From Fibrobacter sp. UWB16 (GTDB taxonomy: Bacteria > Fibrobacterota > Fibrobacteria > Fibrobacterales > Fibrobacteraceae): a stretch of DNA of 64,000 nt. Of this stretch, positions 9,925-18,670 are shown piece by piece. The stretch spans positions 744,001 to 808,000 of the forward strand of contig NZ_OCMS01000002.1 in the NCBI RefSeq assembly GCF_900215325.1. The letters are read 5' to 3'. The stretch's first letter is position 1. The number at the start of each line of letters is the position of its first letter. A model generated the notes under the pieces. That model worked only from the letters and a program-made list of their open reading frames with translations. It did not search any database and was not told where the DNA came from. A program made the translations under genes and the position numbers.

Positions 9925-10125
9925 CTTTTGATACGCAATGCTTTTATTTTTGCGTTCCTGCAAACGGTTGTTTGCAAAATGAAACCCTAATCTGTTTTTT
10001 GAGTGTCCGTATTCTACATTTCCCGCTGGTGATGTTTAAAATGGTGTATGGGAAAATGCGTTTAAAACAAAAGAATAAATTCTCCCGGTTTCTTGTTTCG
10101 CTACGCTTGCTGATTGCGTGGAAAT

Positions 10126-11124
10126 TTAAGAATCTTTGGTTTTGGTAGCTCGCTTAGGAGGCTGAGTCTTTTTCTTTTCTTTTTTGTCGGACTTGGATTT
10201 GTCCTTTCTTTTGCTTTTGGCGATGAGATTCTTGACGAATTCTTTAGCCTGAAAAATTCGGTTATCAACCTTTTTTTGAATGTTGTTTGCAACTTTATTG
10301 GCGCTGCCTACAAAATTCTTTTGGGTAAAGTAGCCAATTTCCCTTGAATCTGCGCAGTGGTTTGATTTTTCGCAGATGAGATAATAACAGTCTTCAGGAA
10401 CAACGTAAAAAGAAATCTTTGAAGAATCCTTGGCGCTATATAATTCTCGTTTGATGTGTATGGGCGTGTTTCCTGGTTCTGCAAGGAAAATCTGGAGTTC
10501 TACAAGGTAGCGGTCTTGCCATGGCATGTAGTCGATTTCTTGCAAGCTGACAAGGCGGTTCCCAAGCTTGGTGGATCCTATGCGTTCAAGGGGCATTTGC
10601 CTTTTCCCTTGCCAAAGGCTTGATTTGACATAGAACTTTTCGTTCTGCTCGTGCATGAGAGAAATAAGGTAATCTTGTTCTACGTCGTTTAGCTTGTCAA
10701 AAACGAGTGTGTCGCCTTTACGCGGAATGTGGATTTTGCGAGTTTCAATGAAGGCGTCTTCGCCTTTCCATTTGAAATTTTTATGAGGAGTATAGACTTT
10801 ACTGTTGTTTGTAATTGTGATGGAGTCGCCAGGAATACCAAGAACTTTTCGCACCATGTTGTCCTGGTTGCGGAGAACGCCCCAGACATAATCCCCATAT
10901 CCAACATTTTGGGTGCAACTTGGAAGCTTGCACATCCACATGATGCTGTTCTTCTTGTATTTTGGAAACAGGGAATTGTCTTGCAGGCGGACTGGTTCAA
11001 AAATATAGTGGCGCACGCCGATCATGGCGGCAAGAACAACACTGAGAATAAAGACAAGTACAAACACGTGCGTCTTGGAATGACGTCGTTGTAAAAATTT
11101 GACTTTACGATCGAGTGCTGACAT
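10126..11124 (-). CDS. signal peptidase I-like protein with altered catalytic motif
   Basis: 332 residues. One N-terminal transmembrane segment (about 20-41) is followed by a signal peptidase I-like region: DNSLFP (S51) fits the catalytic-serine box S-M-x-P, and VRKVLGIPGD (91-100) fits the catalytic-lysine box. In typical enzymes that box reads K-R-V; here it reads R-K-V, so the general base may be shifted by one residue or lost. The C-terminal 45 residues are very rich in Lys. The gene lies 18 nt after lepA, the classic lepA-lepB order, which supports family membership. It could be a divergent active peptidase or an inactive paralog. Confidence 0.75.
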   Translation of the reverse strand: MSALDRKVKFLQRRHSKTHVFVLVFILSVVLAAMIGVRHYIFEPVRLQDNSLFPKYKKNSIMWMCKLPSCTQNVGYGDYVWGVLRNQDNMVRKVLGIPGDSITITNNSKVYTPHKNFKWKGEDAFIETRKIHIPRKGDTLVFDKLNDVEQDYLISLMHEQNEKFYVKSSLWQGKRQMPLERIGSTKLGNRLVSLQEIDYMPWQDRYLVELQIFLAEPGNTPIHIKRELYSAKDSSKISFYVVPEDCYYLICEKSNHCADSREIGYFTQKNFVGSANKVANNIQKKVDNRIFQAKEFVKNLIAKSKRKDKSKSDKKEKKKTQPPKRATKTKDS

Positions 11125-11142
11125 AGCCTTTACAAACTACAA

Positions 11143-12963
11143 TTAATCGTTGCCGCCGGTAGAGTCGTCGCTGAGCGAGAGGACTGCGAGGAACGCCTTT
11201 TGCGGTACTTCCACGGAGCCGATGCTCTTCATGCGCTTCTTACCTTCCTTCTGCTTTTCGAGGAGCTTGCGTTTACGGGTGATGTCACCGCCGTAGCACT
11301 TGGCAAGCACGTCCTTGCGGACTGCCTTCACGGTCGAACGGCTGATAATCTTGCCACCGATGGCGCCCTGGATGGCCACATCGAACTGCTGGCGTGGAAT
11401 GAGGTCCTTGAGTTTTACGCAGATGGCGTTAGCGTAGGTGTTGGCCTTGTCGCGGTGGATAATCACGGAGAAGGCGTCGACCGGGTCACCGTTCAAGAGA
11501 ATGTCGAGCTTGACGAGGTTGTTGCGCTTGTATTCGCTCGGCGTGTAGTCAAGGCCTGCGTAACCACGGCTCAGAGATTTGAGACGGTCGTAGAAGTCGA
11601 ACATGATTTCGGCTAGCGGAAGGTCGTACTTGAGGATGACCTTCGTTTCGTCGATGTATTCCATCGTTTCGAACGTGCCGCGCTTTTCTTCGCAAAGCGT
11701 CATCATGGCGCCCACGTATTCCTTCGGCGTAAAGATCTGGGCCTTCACGTACGGCTCTTCGATGTAGTCATAGCGGCTAGCGTCGGGGAGCTTGGACGGG
11801 CTTTCGATTTTCACCATGGAGCCGTCGCTCATGTAAACGTGGTATTCCACGTTCGGCACGGTCGTGATGATGTCCACATTGAATTCTCGGTCCAAACGTT
11901 CCTGCACAATTTCCATGTGCAAAAGTCCGAGGAAGCCCGTGCGAAAACCAAAGCCGAGCGCTTCGGATGTTTCCGGTTCCCAGCAAAGGGCGGAGTCGTT
12001 GAGGCGGAGCTTTTCGAGGGCTTCGCGCAAATCCTTGTAGTCTTCCGGGTCGATGGGGTAGATACCCGAGTAAATCATCGGGAGCACGTCCTTGTAGCCC
12101 GGGAGCGGTTCTTCGGCCGGGTTCGCTGCATCCGTAAGCGTGTCACCGATTTTCACGTCGCTAATCGTCTTGACGTTTGCAAGCACGTAACCGACCATGC
12201 CTTCGGTCAGTTCCGGACGCGGGTCGCGGCGCATGCTGAATGTACCGACTTCGGTCACCACATATTCGCCACCCGTCTTCATCATGCGAATCTTCATGCC
12301 CGCCTTGAGCGTGCCTTCGACAATGCGAATGTAGTTGATCACGCCGCGGTAGGAATCGTAAACGGAGTCGAAAATGAGAGCCTTGAGCGGCTTGCCTGCA
12401 TCACCCTTCGGGGCCGGGATTTCATCGACGATCTTGTCGAGCACCTGTTCCACGTTGAGGCCGGTTTTGGCGGAAATGCGCGGAATCTTGTCCGGATCGT
12501 AACCGAGCAAGTCACCGACGAGCTGTGCCACGTGATCGGGCTGGGCGCCCGGAAGGTCTACTTTGTTCAAAACCGGGATGATGGTTAGGTCGTTTTCAAT
12601 CGCAAGGTAGAGGTTAGAAAGCGTCTGGGCTTCGATGCCTTGGCTTGCATCCACGACGAGGATGGCGCCTTCGCAAGCTGCGAGGGATCGGCTGACTTCG
12701 TAGGTGAAGTCCACGTGCCCCGGCGTATCGATCATGTTCAAAATGTATTCTTCGCCATCTTTTTCGTAGACCATGCGGATGGCATGAGCCTTGATCGTAA
12801 TGCCGCGTTCGCGTTCCAGGTCCATGTCGTCCAGGAGCTGGTTCATCATTTCGTTCTTGGAAACGGTCTTGGTCAGTTCAATCATTCTGTCGGCCAAGGT
12901 GGATTTGCCGTGATCGATGTGGGCGATAATGCTAAAATTGCGGATATTGTTGTTTTGCGGCAT
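11143..12963 (-). CDS. lepA: elongation factor 4 (LepA), ribosome back-translocating GTPase
   Basis: 606 residues, the usual size. The G-domain motifs are [14 protein letters not shown] (P-loop), DTPGHVDF and NKVDLP. The LepA-specific C-terminus includes the ARGTFE-like and [22 protein letters not shown] regions and ends with a Lys/Arg-rich [13 protein letters not shown] segment. LepA acts on stalled or mistranslocated ribosomes. It is the first gene of a two-gene unit with the signal-peptidase-like gene. A TATATTTA element at 12989-12996 on the same strand may be its promoter. Confidence 0.97.
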   Translation of the reverse strand: MPQNNNIRNFSIIAHIDHGKSTLADRMIELTKTVSKNEMMNQLLDDMDLERERGITIKAHAIRMVYEKDGEEYILNMIDTPGHVDFTYEVSRSLAACEGAILVVDASQGIEAQTLSNLYLAIENDLTIIPVLNKVDLPGAQPDHVAQLVGDLLGYDPDKIPRISAKTGLNVEQVLDKIVDEIPAPKGDAGKPLKALIFDSVYDSYRGVINYIRIVEGTLKAGMKIRMMKTGGEYVVTEVGTFSMRRDPRPELTEGMVGYVLANVKTISDVKIGDTLTDAANPAEEPLPGYKDVLPMIYSGIYPIDPEDYKDLREALEKLRLNDSALCWEPETSEALGFGFRTGFLGLLHMEIVQERLDREFNVDIITTVPNVEYHVYMSDGSMVKIESPSKLPDASRYDYIEEPYVKAQIFTPKEYVGAMMTLCEEKRGTFETMEYIDETKVILKYDLPLAEIMFDFYDRLKSLSRGYAGLDYTPSEYKRNNLVKLDILLNGDPVDAFSVIIHRDKANTYANAICVKLKDLIPRQQFDVAIQGAIGGKIISRSTVKAVRKDVLAKCYGGDITRKRKLLEKQKEGKKRMKSIGSVEVPQKAFLAVLSLSDDSTGGND

Positions 12964-12988
12964 ATTAAGATGTTGAAGAGTTTTTGCG

Positions 12989-12996
12989 TAAATATA
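12989..12996 (-). promoter_or_regulatory. putative lepA -7 element
   Basis: TATATTTA on the minus strand, 25 nt before the lepA ATG. Confidence 0.35.
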
Positions 12997-13105
12997 GAAA
13001 TCTTGTGCCTGTTTATTGGTATTCGCTGTGAACCCTTTAAAAAAAAACTATATTCTACTGGTACAATCTGTTCTATCTGAACGATATAACTACGGAAGTT
13101 ACGTT

Positions 13106-13630
13106 TTGTTTAAAAAGCTCATTATTTGCAGTGCCTTGTGTCTTGCCGCAAATTCTTTTGCCGCAGGTAAAGTTTTCAACAAGGATTACACGGGTGTTTC
13201 CCAAATTCTTGCCGAGATTACGACTCATGAGGGTAAAATCGTTGTGGACTTGAACTTCAAGGCTGCTCCGAATACCGTAGCGAACTTTGTAGATCTCGCC
13301 AGCTCGGGCTTCTACGATGGTCTTGTGTTCCATCGTGTTATTAACGGTTTCATGATTCAGGGTGGTGACCCGAAGGGTGATGGAACAGGCGATCCTGGTT
13401 ATACCATTGATGATGAAAAGAATGATCTCAAGCATGAGGCCGGTGTGATTTCTATGGCTAATAAAGGCCCGAATACCGGTGGATCGCAGTTCTTTATTAC
13501 GCAGCTCCCGCAGCCGCATTTAGACGGTCATCATACTGTGTTTGGTAAGGTCATTGAAGGCCAAGACATCGTCTGCCGCATTGACCCGTACGATCCGATT
13601 TTGAACATTAAAATTGTGGAAAAGAAGTAA
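13106..13630 (+). CDS. secreted cyclophilin-type peptidyl-prolyl isomerase
   Basis: 174 residues from a TTG start at 13106. The codon follows GGAAG at 7 nt, and translation from it gives a clean signal peptide ([18 protein letters not shown]). The frame is open back to 13016 but that extension is not signal-like. The mature domain has cyclophilin motifs [27 protein letters not shown] and HTVFGKVI. It probably catalyses proline isomerisation during folding of exported proteins in the periplasm. It is followed after 2 nt by the zinc-protein gene, so the two are likely co-transcribed. Confidence 0.88.
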   Translation: MFKKLIICSALCLAANSFAAGKVFNKDYTGVSQILAEITTHEGKIVVDLNFKAAPNTVANFVDLASSGFYDGLVFHRVINGFMIQGGDPKGDGTGDPGYTIDDEKNDLKHEAGVISMANKGPNTGGSQFFITQLPQPHLDGHHTVFGKVIEGQDIVCRIDPYDPILNIKIVEKK

Positions 13631-13632
13631 AT

Positions 13633-14700
13633 ATGAGTTCCAAAAAAGCGACATCTAAGGCGCCTGCAAAGGCGAGTGCTTCTGAAAAGAAATCTGCAAA
13701 GTCGGCTCCAGCAAAGAAGCCTGTAGCCAAGGCCGCTCCGGCACCGGCAAAGAAAGCTGCTCCTGCAAAGGCTGCTACTAAGCCCGCCCCTGCAAAGAAG
13801 CCTGCTGCCAAGGCTGCTCCGGCACCGGCAAAGAAAGCCGCTCCTGCAAAGGCTGCTGCTAAGCCTGCTCCAGTTGCCAAGAAGCCTGTCGCCAAAAAGG
13901 AAGCTCCTGCTAAGAAGGAACCTGCCAAGGCTGTAAAGGCTGCTCCGGTGAAGGCTCCTGCAGCAAAGCCCGCCAAGGCTGAAGTTTCCAAGCCCGCGCC
14001 TGCTAAAAAGGTTGAACCGGCAGTCGTGGCCAAGGCTCCGGCAGCTCCGAAGGCTGTTGAAAAAGTTGAAGAAACTGAAGTAAAAGTTTCTGAAAAGAGT
14101 GTTGTCAAGGAACCCGTTAAGGAAGTTTCTGAAAAGGCTCCTGAAAAAGTTGAAGTTGCCGAAAAGGCAGAACCGAAAAAGTCTACCGTGAAGTCTGATT
14201 ATCCGTATGCTGTTTTGCTTGAAGGTGGTAAGAAGCCTTGCAAGTTCATTATGTTTGTTGAAATTGATGAACAGGAAGAGCGCGCTAACAAGAAGAAGGT
14301 GTCTTCTGAAATGAAGAACCTCGAAAAGAAGCCGACTTCCGCTATCCGTCACAAGATTTCTCTTGCTGAAGAAACTCAGGAAGAACTGACGGAACGCATC
14401 TTGAAGGAACTCGAAGAACAGAACGCTGCTTTCACGCGCGAAGCTGCAACGCAGATTTGCACGCGTTGCAACAAGAATCTTGTTTCTCCGGAATTCTGGG
14501 TCGACAAGCATCTCGGCTACTGCGAAGAATGCGCCGCTATTTTGCACTTGGGTCAGTCCAAGGAAGCCCGCAAGGTGGAATACCAGCTGGGCGCCATGGG
14601 TGGAGACTCTTTGGATGAAGTGGAGGACGACGATATCGAAGGACCGGACGCAGCAGACCTTAAGGAAGCTGAAGAAGAACTCGCCGATTTCGACGATTAA
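13633..14700 (+). CDS. zinc-ribbon protein with histone-H1-like Lys/Ala/Pro tail
   Basis: 355 residues. Residues 1-185 are almost only Lys, Ala, Pro, Ser, Val and Glu, with PAKKA-type repeats; a 27-residue unit (about 33-59 and 60-86) is duplicated. The tail is basic at first and more acidic after about 140. The folded part (about 188-330) contains CTRC and CEEC pairs (about 275-305) that could bind one zinc ion in a way that recalls TraR/DksA zinc fingers. The end is acidic (DDDIEGPDAADL to EELADFDD). The tail resembles bacterial histone-H1-like proteins, so DNA or nucleoid binding is plausible. Function is not known. It shares an operon with the cyclophilin. Confidence 0.72.
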   Translation: MSSKKATSKAPAKASASEKKSAKSAPAKKPVAKAAPAPAKKAAPAKAATKPAPAKKPAAKAAPAPAKKAAPAKAAAKPAPVAKKPVAKKEAPAKKEPAKAVKAAPVKAPAAKPAKAEVSKPAPAKKVEPAVVAKAPAAPKAVEKVEETEVKVSEKSVVKEPVKEVSEKAPEKVEVAEKAEPKKSTVKSDYPYAVLLEGGKKPCKFIMFVEIDEQEERANKKKVSSEMKNLEKKPTSAIRHKISLAEETQEELTERILKELEEQNAAFTREAATQICTRCNKNLVSPEFWVDKHLGYCEECAAILHLGQSKEARKVEYQLGAMGGDSLDEVEDDDIEGPDAADLKEAEEELADFDD

Positions 14701-14759
14701 TACGTCAACCTCGAACGAAGGTTGGGGCTTGCCCCATTCATTAAATTGTATAAAAAAAG

Positions 14760-14784
14760 CCGAGGCGTTGAACCTCGGTTTTTT
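14760..14784 (+). terminator. Rho-independent terminator of the cyclophilin/zinc-protein operon
   Basis: CCGAGG-cgttgaa-CCTCGG stem followed by TTTTTT. A second weak hairpin (CAACCT/AGGTTG, 14705-14723) lies just after the stop codon. Confidence 0.9.
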
Positions 14785-14811
14785 GTTTGAAAAAAAAATA
14801 TTGAAGATAAA

Positions 14812-15465
14812 TTAATTAACCTTTCTCATCACGCCGATGACGCGGCCTGCAATAGAGAAGTCTTTCTTGTTGTTCACGATGATGGGCTTGTACTTCGGGT
14901 TGGCCGGGCGGAGTTCGACGTGGTCGGCGCTCGGATGATAGTACTTGACTGTTGCTTCGTTATCGATTTGTGCAACGACAATTTCGCCAAGGTCGGCGGT
15001 CTTTTGCTGACGAGCGAAAATCAAGTCACCATCGAAGATGCCTGCGTTAATCATGGAATCGCCCTTGACGCGGAGAGCAAACACGTCGCTACGGCAAGCG
15101 AGGAAGTCTCGATCTATAGTAACGGTTCCTTCGAGGTTTTGAACGGCGAGAATCGGAGTACCTGCAGCAACACGCCCGACAATAGGAATTTCGATTGTGT
15201 TGTTGACGACTTCCTTGCCGGATTCCTTTTCGTCATTTAAGATTTCGATGCCGCGGCTGAGACGCGGAGAGCGGTTGATATAGCCTTTCTTGATGAGGGC
15301 TGCGAGAATGGAACGCACTCCGTTCGTCGAAGAAATGTCGAAATGGTTGCCGATTTCGCGAACTGTTGGCGGCATGTGATTTTCTTTAGAATACTTCTTG
15401 ATGTATTCGTAAATCTCTTCTTGTCTTGCCGTCATTTCTTTGCGTTTTTCGTTTGTATTTTCCAT
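14812..15465 (-). CDS. lexA: LexA repressor, SOS regulator
   Basis: 217 residues. The N-terminal winged helix (about 10-75) has [21 protein letters not shown]. The cleavage and protease domain includes VAAGTP (Ala-Gly cleavage site), GDSM (nucleophile Ser) and the Lys-containing TVKYYH region. The start at 15465 was chosen for GAGAGG 6 nt upstream; the frame is open 22 codons further but those codons lie in the promoter. LexA represses DNA-damage genes and cleaves itself when RecA is activated. An operator in its own promoter implies autoregulation. Confidence 0.96.
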   Translation of the reverse strand: MENTNEKRKEMTARQEEIYEYIKKYSKENHMPPTVREIGNHFDISSTNGVRSILAALIKKGYINRSPRLSRGIEILNDEKESGKEVVNNTIEIPIVGRVAAGTPILAVQNLEGTVTIDRDFLACRSDVFALRVKGDSMINAGIFDGDLIFARQQKTADLGEIVVAQIDNEATVKYYHPSADHVELRPANPKYKPIIVNNKKDFSIAGRVIGVMRKVN

Positions 15466-15507
15466 TGTTAGCCTCTCGTCGTAAAGGAATCTGGAATTTC
15501 TATGTAT

Positions 15508-15538
15508 AAAATATAATGCACAACTGGGCAAATGTCAA
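15508..15538 (-). promoter_or_regulatory. lexA promoter with LexA box in the spacer
   Basis: On the minus strand: -35 TTGACA (15533-15538), 17-bp spacer, -10 TATATT (15510-15515). The spacer contains TGCCC-AGTT-GTGCA (15517-15530), which fits the TGCNC-N4-GTGCA LexA box known for Fibrobacter succinogenes. The box ends 51 bp before the start codon. Confidence 0.88.
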
Positions 15539-15630
15539 TATTTTCACTGCACAAAAGTAAAGTTTTTTGTAAAAAAATGATTTTGTTGAAAAAAAATAAT
15601 CATGATATTCAAAAATAGGGCTTTTTTTGT

Positions 15631-15638
15631 TATATTTG
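15631..15638 (+). promoter_or_regulatory. -7 element of tRNA-Pro
   Basis: TATATTTG, eight bases before the mature tRNA 5' end. Confidence 0.5.
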
Positions 15639-15646
15639 GAGCACTT

Positions 15647-15720
15647 CGGGGTGTAGCTCAGCCTGGTAGAGCGTCTGCTTTGGGAGCAGAATGTCGTCAG
15701 TTCGAATCTGGCTACCCCGA
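15647..15720 (+). tRNA. tRNA-Pro (anticodon UGG)
   Basis: 74-nt cloverleaf. The acceptor CGGGGTG pairs with TACCCCG, with A as discriminator. The anticodon stem TCTGC/GCAGA encloses loop TTTGGGA, so the anticodon is TGG. The T-arm GTCAG-TTCGAAT-CTGGC is intact. The 3' CCA is not encoded. Confidence 0.95.
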
Positions 15721-15757
15721 TACGAAAAAGGCCCCCTCGTGGGGCCTTTTTTCGTAT
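15721..15757 (+). terminator. terminator of tRNA-Pro
   Basis: GGCCCC-ctcgt-GGGGCC stem extended by TACGAAAAA/TTTTTTCGTA, nearly perfect and therefore possibly bidirectional. Confidence 0.9.
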
Positions 15758-15759
15758 CA

Positions 15760-15953
15760 TAGGTAGCCAGATCAGCTTCACCGAAGGTGAAGCCCGAAGG
15801 GCAAGCTGGGAAGTGAGCGAAGCGAAACCGAAGCCAGCGCAGCCAATCTGGCTACCCCGCGATGCGTAAGCATCGGCGAAGCCGAATAGGGGCGAGAACA
15901 ATCTGGCAACCCCAATACGAAAAAGGACCCCTTGAGGGCCCTTTTTTCGTTTT
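15760..15953 (+). repeat. repeat-rich region with copies of the tRNA-Pro 3' end
   Basis: AATCTGGCTACCCC of the tRNA recurs at 15845-15858, and with one change (AATCTGGCAACCCC) at 15900-15913, where it is followed by a second terminator-like copy (AATACGAAAAAGG..., 15914-15950). An inverted GGTAGCCAGAT lies at 15762-15772. Between them are small hairpins such as CTTCACC-gaa-GGTGAAG and GATGC-gtaa-GCATC. No intact second tRNA is present. Confidence 0.75.
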
Positions 15954-16009
15954 TGTTCAATTTTTTTAGGTTGAAACTCATTTTTATATATATTCCGTCA
16001 TAAAAATGA

Positions 16010-16017
16010 TATATTTG
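16010..16017 (+). promoter_or_regulatory. -7 element for the 16052 lipoprotein gene
   Basis: TATATTTG, 34 nt before ATG; GGGAG serves as ribosome binding site. Confidence 0.45.
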
Positions 16018-16051
16018 ATTGTAAATTAATTTTTCCCAACGGGAGTGTCTT

Positions 16052-17527
16052 ATGAGAAAGTTCACAATATGGAAATTGGCCACAACATTGGCATTTCTTG
16101 TTTCAATGAACGCCTGTTCGAATTCCTCTTCGCCGGATGATTCGGATGACTACACCGATTCTACATCCTCGAAAAATTCGGATGATGGTAAAAATTCCAA
16201 CAGCTCTTCAAATACTTGTGATGTTCTCAAGAAGCTTGAACTTGGTGCTCCGACAAATTTCACCGTAACCAAGGAATCCGATTCTCTGTGGCTCCTTTCT
16301 TGGGATTATACCCGCAATGAATCGCGTGCCGAAACTAATTTTGAAATTGAATCGTTGAATATGGACGATAAGTCCCCTAAGTGGGAAAGCGAAGGCACGA
16401 CTAATGCCGACGTTACCATTTACATGCTGAAGGGGGCTAAAAAGGCCGGTAAGTATTACCGTGTTGTTGCTATTGATAAATGCGGTAGGTCTAAAGAAAG
16501 CAATCGTCAGCAAATCAAGGCCGACGGAAATGCAACTGAAGATTCTACGACGACTACCGTGACAAGCGATATGCCGACGGATCTTGCTTTGACGCGAATT
16601 GCTCCGAGCATTTGGGAACTCAGCTGGAAATACAGTAACTTAAGTGATGATCCGAACAGGTCCTTTGTTATCCAGACTTCCAAGCTCAAGGATTTCAAGT
16701 GGAAGAGCATTAAATCCAAGATCGAAGGTAATGTCCGTAACTATTACATTCAGGGACGTGACCAAATTGAAACGTATTATCGCATTGCTGTAGTCAATAG
16801 TGGTGATACCTCTGCCTTTACTGAAGCTGTCCAGTTGACTCCGGATGTTGCATACCGTGATTACATGGCTCTCAATACTCCGACGCCGTCGACTAAGTTT
16901 ACTTTGTATTATAACACGGGTATTGAGGCGGATAAGGATACTTCTTCGGAAGATAAAGTGTACACAGGCGCTGTAGCGACTTATACAATTACGGAAAACC
17001 TCATTAGCAAGTATATCGTTGAATCCGAGTACACGGATACCGTTTATTACGAAGCCCGTTGGTTCACCTCTTTGGAAAATTACAACTACTATAAGGGCAA
17101 TTGCGAAGGTATGAAGAAGTCCAATAAGTGCGATAGTTGCTATTGGACTGAAACATTCCCGTATCAGGAACCGTCTATTTCGAAGCGCTTTAGTGTCTAT
17201 GACGATTATGCTGATGCCGAAAAGAAAACGAAAGTCTTTAATGACTGTGCATCCAAATATAAATATACGGCTGAAAACCATGCTAAACTTTATGATCCTG
17301 ATACAGATCCGGCAGAATGGAAAGCCATTGCTGCAAATGAAGCGAATATGGCGCTATGCCTTGAATCCTATGTCCGTGGAATTTGCGGATACTATGTACA
17401 AATTCGTGCTGTCTGGAAGGATAATGCGAATGGTAAGGGCAAGGGCGAAACGGACTGGAGCGAATGGACTCAGCCGTTCAATCTCAGTGACATCAGTGGC
17501 GCAGACGACCTCTGCAATACCAAATAA
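16052..17527 (+). CDS. lipoprotein with two fibronectin-III-like domains
   Basis: 491 residues. Signal peptide with lipobox MNAC, then an Asp/Ser/Asn-rich linker (about 23-55). Two domains of about 95 residues (about 65-160 and 172-265) share the pattern P.(N/D)L.(V/L)T....(S)LW.LSW.Y and YYR(V/I)A(V/I), as in fibronectin type III-like folds. The C-terminal half (about 270-491) has many Tyr and paired Cys (CDSCYW, CLESYVRGICGYY) and is unrecognised. It is probably a surface lipoprotein. Start supported by GGGAG at 8 nt. Monocistronic with a terminator downstream. Confidence 0.75.
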   Translation: MRKFTIWKLATTLAFLVSMNACSNSSSPDDSDDYTDSTSSKNSDDGKNSNSSSNTCDVLKKLELGAPTNFTVTKESDSLWLLSWDYTRNESRAETNFEIESLNMDDKSPKWESEGTTNADVTIYMLKGAKKAGKYYRVVAIDKCGRSKESNRQQIKADGNATEDSTTTTVTSDMPTDLALTRIAPSIWELSWKYSNLSDDPNRSFVIQTSKLKDFKWKSIKSKIEGNVRNYYIQGRDQIETYYRIAVVNSGDTSAFTEAVQLTPDVAYRDYMALNTPTPSTKFTLYYNTGIEADKDTSSEDKVYTGAVATYTITENLISKYIVESEYTDTVYYEARWFTSLENYNYYKGNCEGMKKSNKCDSCYWTETFPYQEPSISKRFSVYDDYADAEKKTKVFNDCASKYKYTAENHAKLYDPDTDPAEWKAIAANEANMALCLESYVRGICGYYVQIRAVWKDNANGKGKGETDWSEWTQPFNLSDISGADDLCNTK

Positions 17528-17550
17528 AGTCTAACGATTATTGCAAAAAA

Positions 17551-17584
17551 AGTCCGACATCGTTGTGATGTGCGGACTTTTTTC
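17551..17584 (+). terminator. terminator after the 16052 lipoprotein gene
   Basis: AGTCCGACATC pairs with GATGTGCGGACT (one bulge), followed by TTTTT. Confidence 0.8.
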
Positions 17585-17586
17585 AT

Positions 17587-17634
17587 GTCATGCCCACCTG
17601 TCATCCCGGACCCCGTTCCGGGAGGGCATCTCCT
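17587..17634 (+). repeat. palindromic intergenic repeat (GTCATGCCC...GGCATCTCC)
   Basis: GTCATGCCCACC followed by the hairpin TCCCGGA-ccccg-TTCCGGGA and GGCATCTCC. It looks like one copy nested within another: the outer TGCCC pairs with GGGCA. Confidence 0.7.
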
Positions 17635-17640
17635 AATAAT

Positions 17641-18012
17641 TTATTTCAAAAATGCAAAGAAAACGGCGGCGATGATGAACAAGAATGCAACGATGTGATT
17701 CCATTGGAGCGTTTCCGTGTGGAACACCGTCACGGCAATCGTTGTGAACACCGTAAGTGAAATGGCTTCTTGAATGATCTTCAATTGCATCAGGCTGAAC
17801 GGACCGCCATTGATGCGGCTGCCGATGCTGTTTGCGGGAATCATAAAGCAGTATTCAAGGAAGGCTAGGCCCCACGAAGCGAGAATCACAAGAATCAGCG
17901 GCCAGTCGGTGCTGATGTGCATTTCTTTGAGTTTGAGGTTGCCGTACCAAGCGAACGTCATAAAGATGTTGGAACAGCAGAGGAGGAGAATTGTAAAAAT
18001 ACCAGCTTTCAT
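17641..18012 (-). CDS. DUF486/DMT-like small membrane protein
   Basis: 123 residues with four predicted transmembrane segments. SNIFMTFAWYGNLK near the N-terminus, WGLAFLEYCFMIPANSIG in the middle and QLKIIQEAISLTVF match the DUF486 family, small relatives of drug/metabolite transporters. Substrate unknown. Full length for the family. The ATG at 18012 lacks a clear Shine-Dalgarno sequence. Confidence 0.88.
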   Translation of the reverse strand: MKAGIFTILLLCCSNIFMTFAWYGNLKLKEMHISTDWPLILVILASWGLAFLEYCFMIPANSIGSRINGGPFSLMQLKIIQEAISLTVFTTIAVTVFHTETLQWNHIVAFLFIIAAVFFAFLK

Positions 18013-18077
18013 AATTTAGTCATTAGCCAATGGTTATTAGTTGTTAGTGTTTTGTCATTGGGGCTTGCCCCATCCAG

Positions 18078-18644
18078 TTACTTCTGGGTCCGCAATCTAT
18101 ATGGTCTTCCTGTAGAATGTTGGTAGGCGAGGCGTTTGCGTACTTCTTCGAGATACTTGATGTAATTCTCGCTTTGGTAGTCGCGGTACGTCCAGTCAAA
18201 AGCGTGAAAATGTCCGTCCTGAAAATAAAGCGTCGGCTCCACGAAAATCCCGCGTTGCATATAAACGCGCTGGCGCTGGTCCTTGGTCGTTGCCAAAAAG
18301 AACTGCCCAAGCGTCATGTAGCCCGGATCGAGATTTACAGGGCGCAGTCCCGGAGTTCCGTTTGCTTTTGCAATTTCAAGTTCAATGTCGTTTGTCCAAA
18401 GCTTGATATCGACAATTGTTTCGCGGTCCACGAGCTGTTCGTAGCTAAAGAATGCTCGCACCGGAGCCATGCCGATTTCTTCTTTGTAGTAGTTGGTGAA
18501 TGTGAACGGGAACGGTTCCAAGTTCAGGTCTTCTTCGCCGAAACGCGACTTGAGCACTCCGCGGACCGCTTCTACGGATTCGGCATCTTTTGCGAGAATG
18601 CCAACGATGATTTTCACTTTGGCAGGAGTTCTGATTTCACCCAT
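18078..18644 (-). CDS. DUF4416 family protein
   Basis: 188 residues, matching the conserved pattern of DUF4416: KIIVGILAKD near the start, LEPFPFTFTNYYKEEIG, IKLWTNDIELE, PVNLDPGYM, LATTKD, GIFVEPTLYF and FDWTYRDYQ. Function unknown. It is soluble with no signal peptide. Only 26 bp separate its ATG from that of the divergent glutaminyl cyclase gene, and TAAATTTG (18650-18657) ends 5 nt before its start, so the message is probably leaderless. Confidence 0.88.
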   Translation of the reverse strand: MGEIRTPAKVKIIVGILAKDAESVEAVRGVLKSRFGEEDLNLEPFPFTFTNYYKEEIGMAPVRAFFSYEQLVDRETIVDIKLWTNDIELEIAKANGTPGLRPVNLDPGYMTLGQFFLATTKDQRQRVYMQRGIFVEPTLYFQDGHFHAFDWTYRDYQSENYIKYLEEVRKRLAYQHSTGRPYRLRTQK

Positions 18645-18649
18645 GCGCG

Positions 18650-18666
18650 CAAATTTAGTAATTTTA
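18650..18666. promoter_or_regulatory. back-to-back promoter elements of a divergent gene pair
   Basis: TAAATTTG on the minus strand (18650-18657) and TAATTTTA on the plus strand (18659-18666). Each ends 4-5 nt before its start codon (18644 and 18671). Confidence 0.5.
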
Positions 18667-18670
18667 CGAT

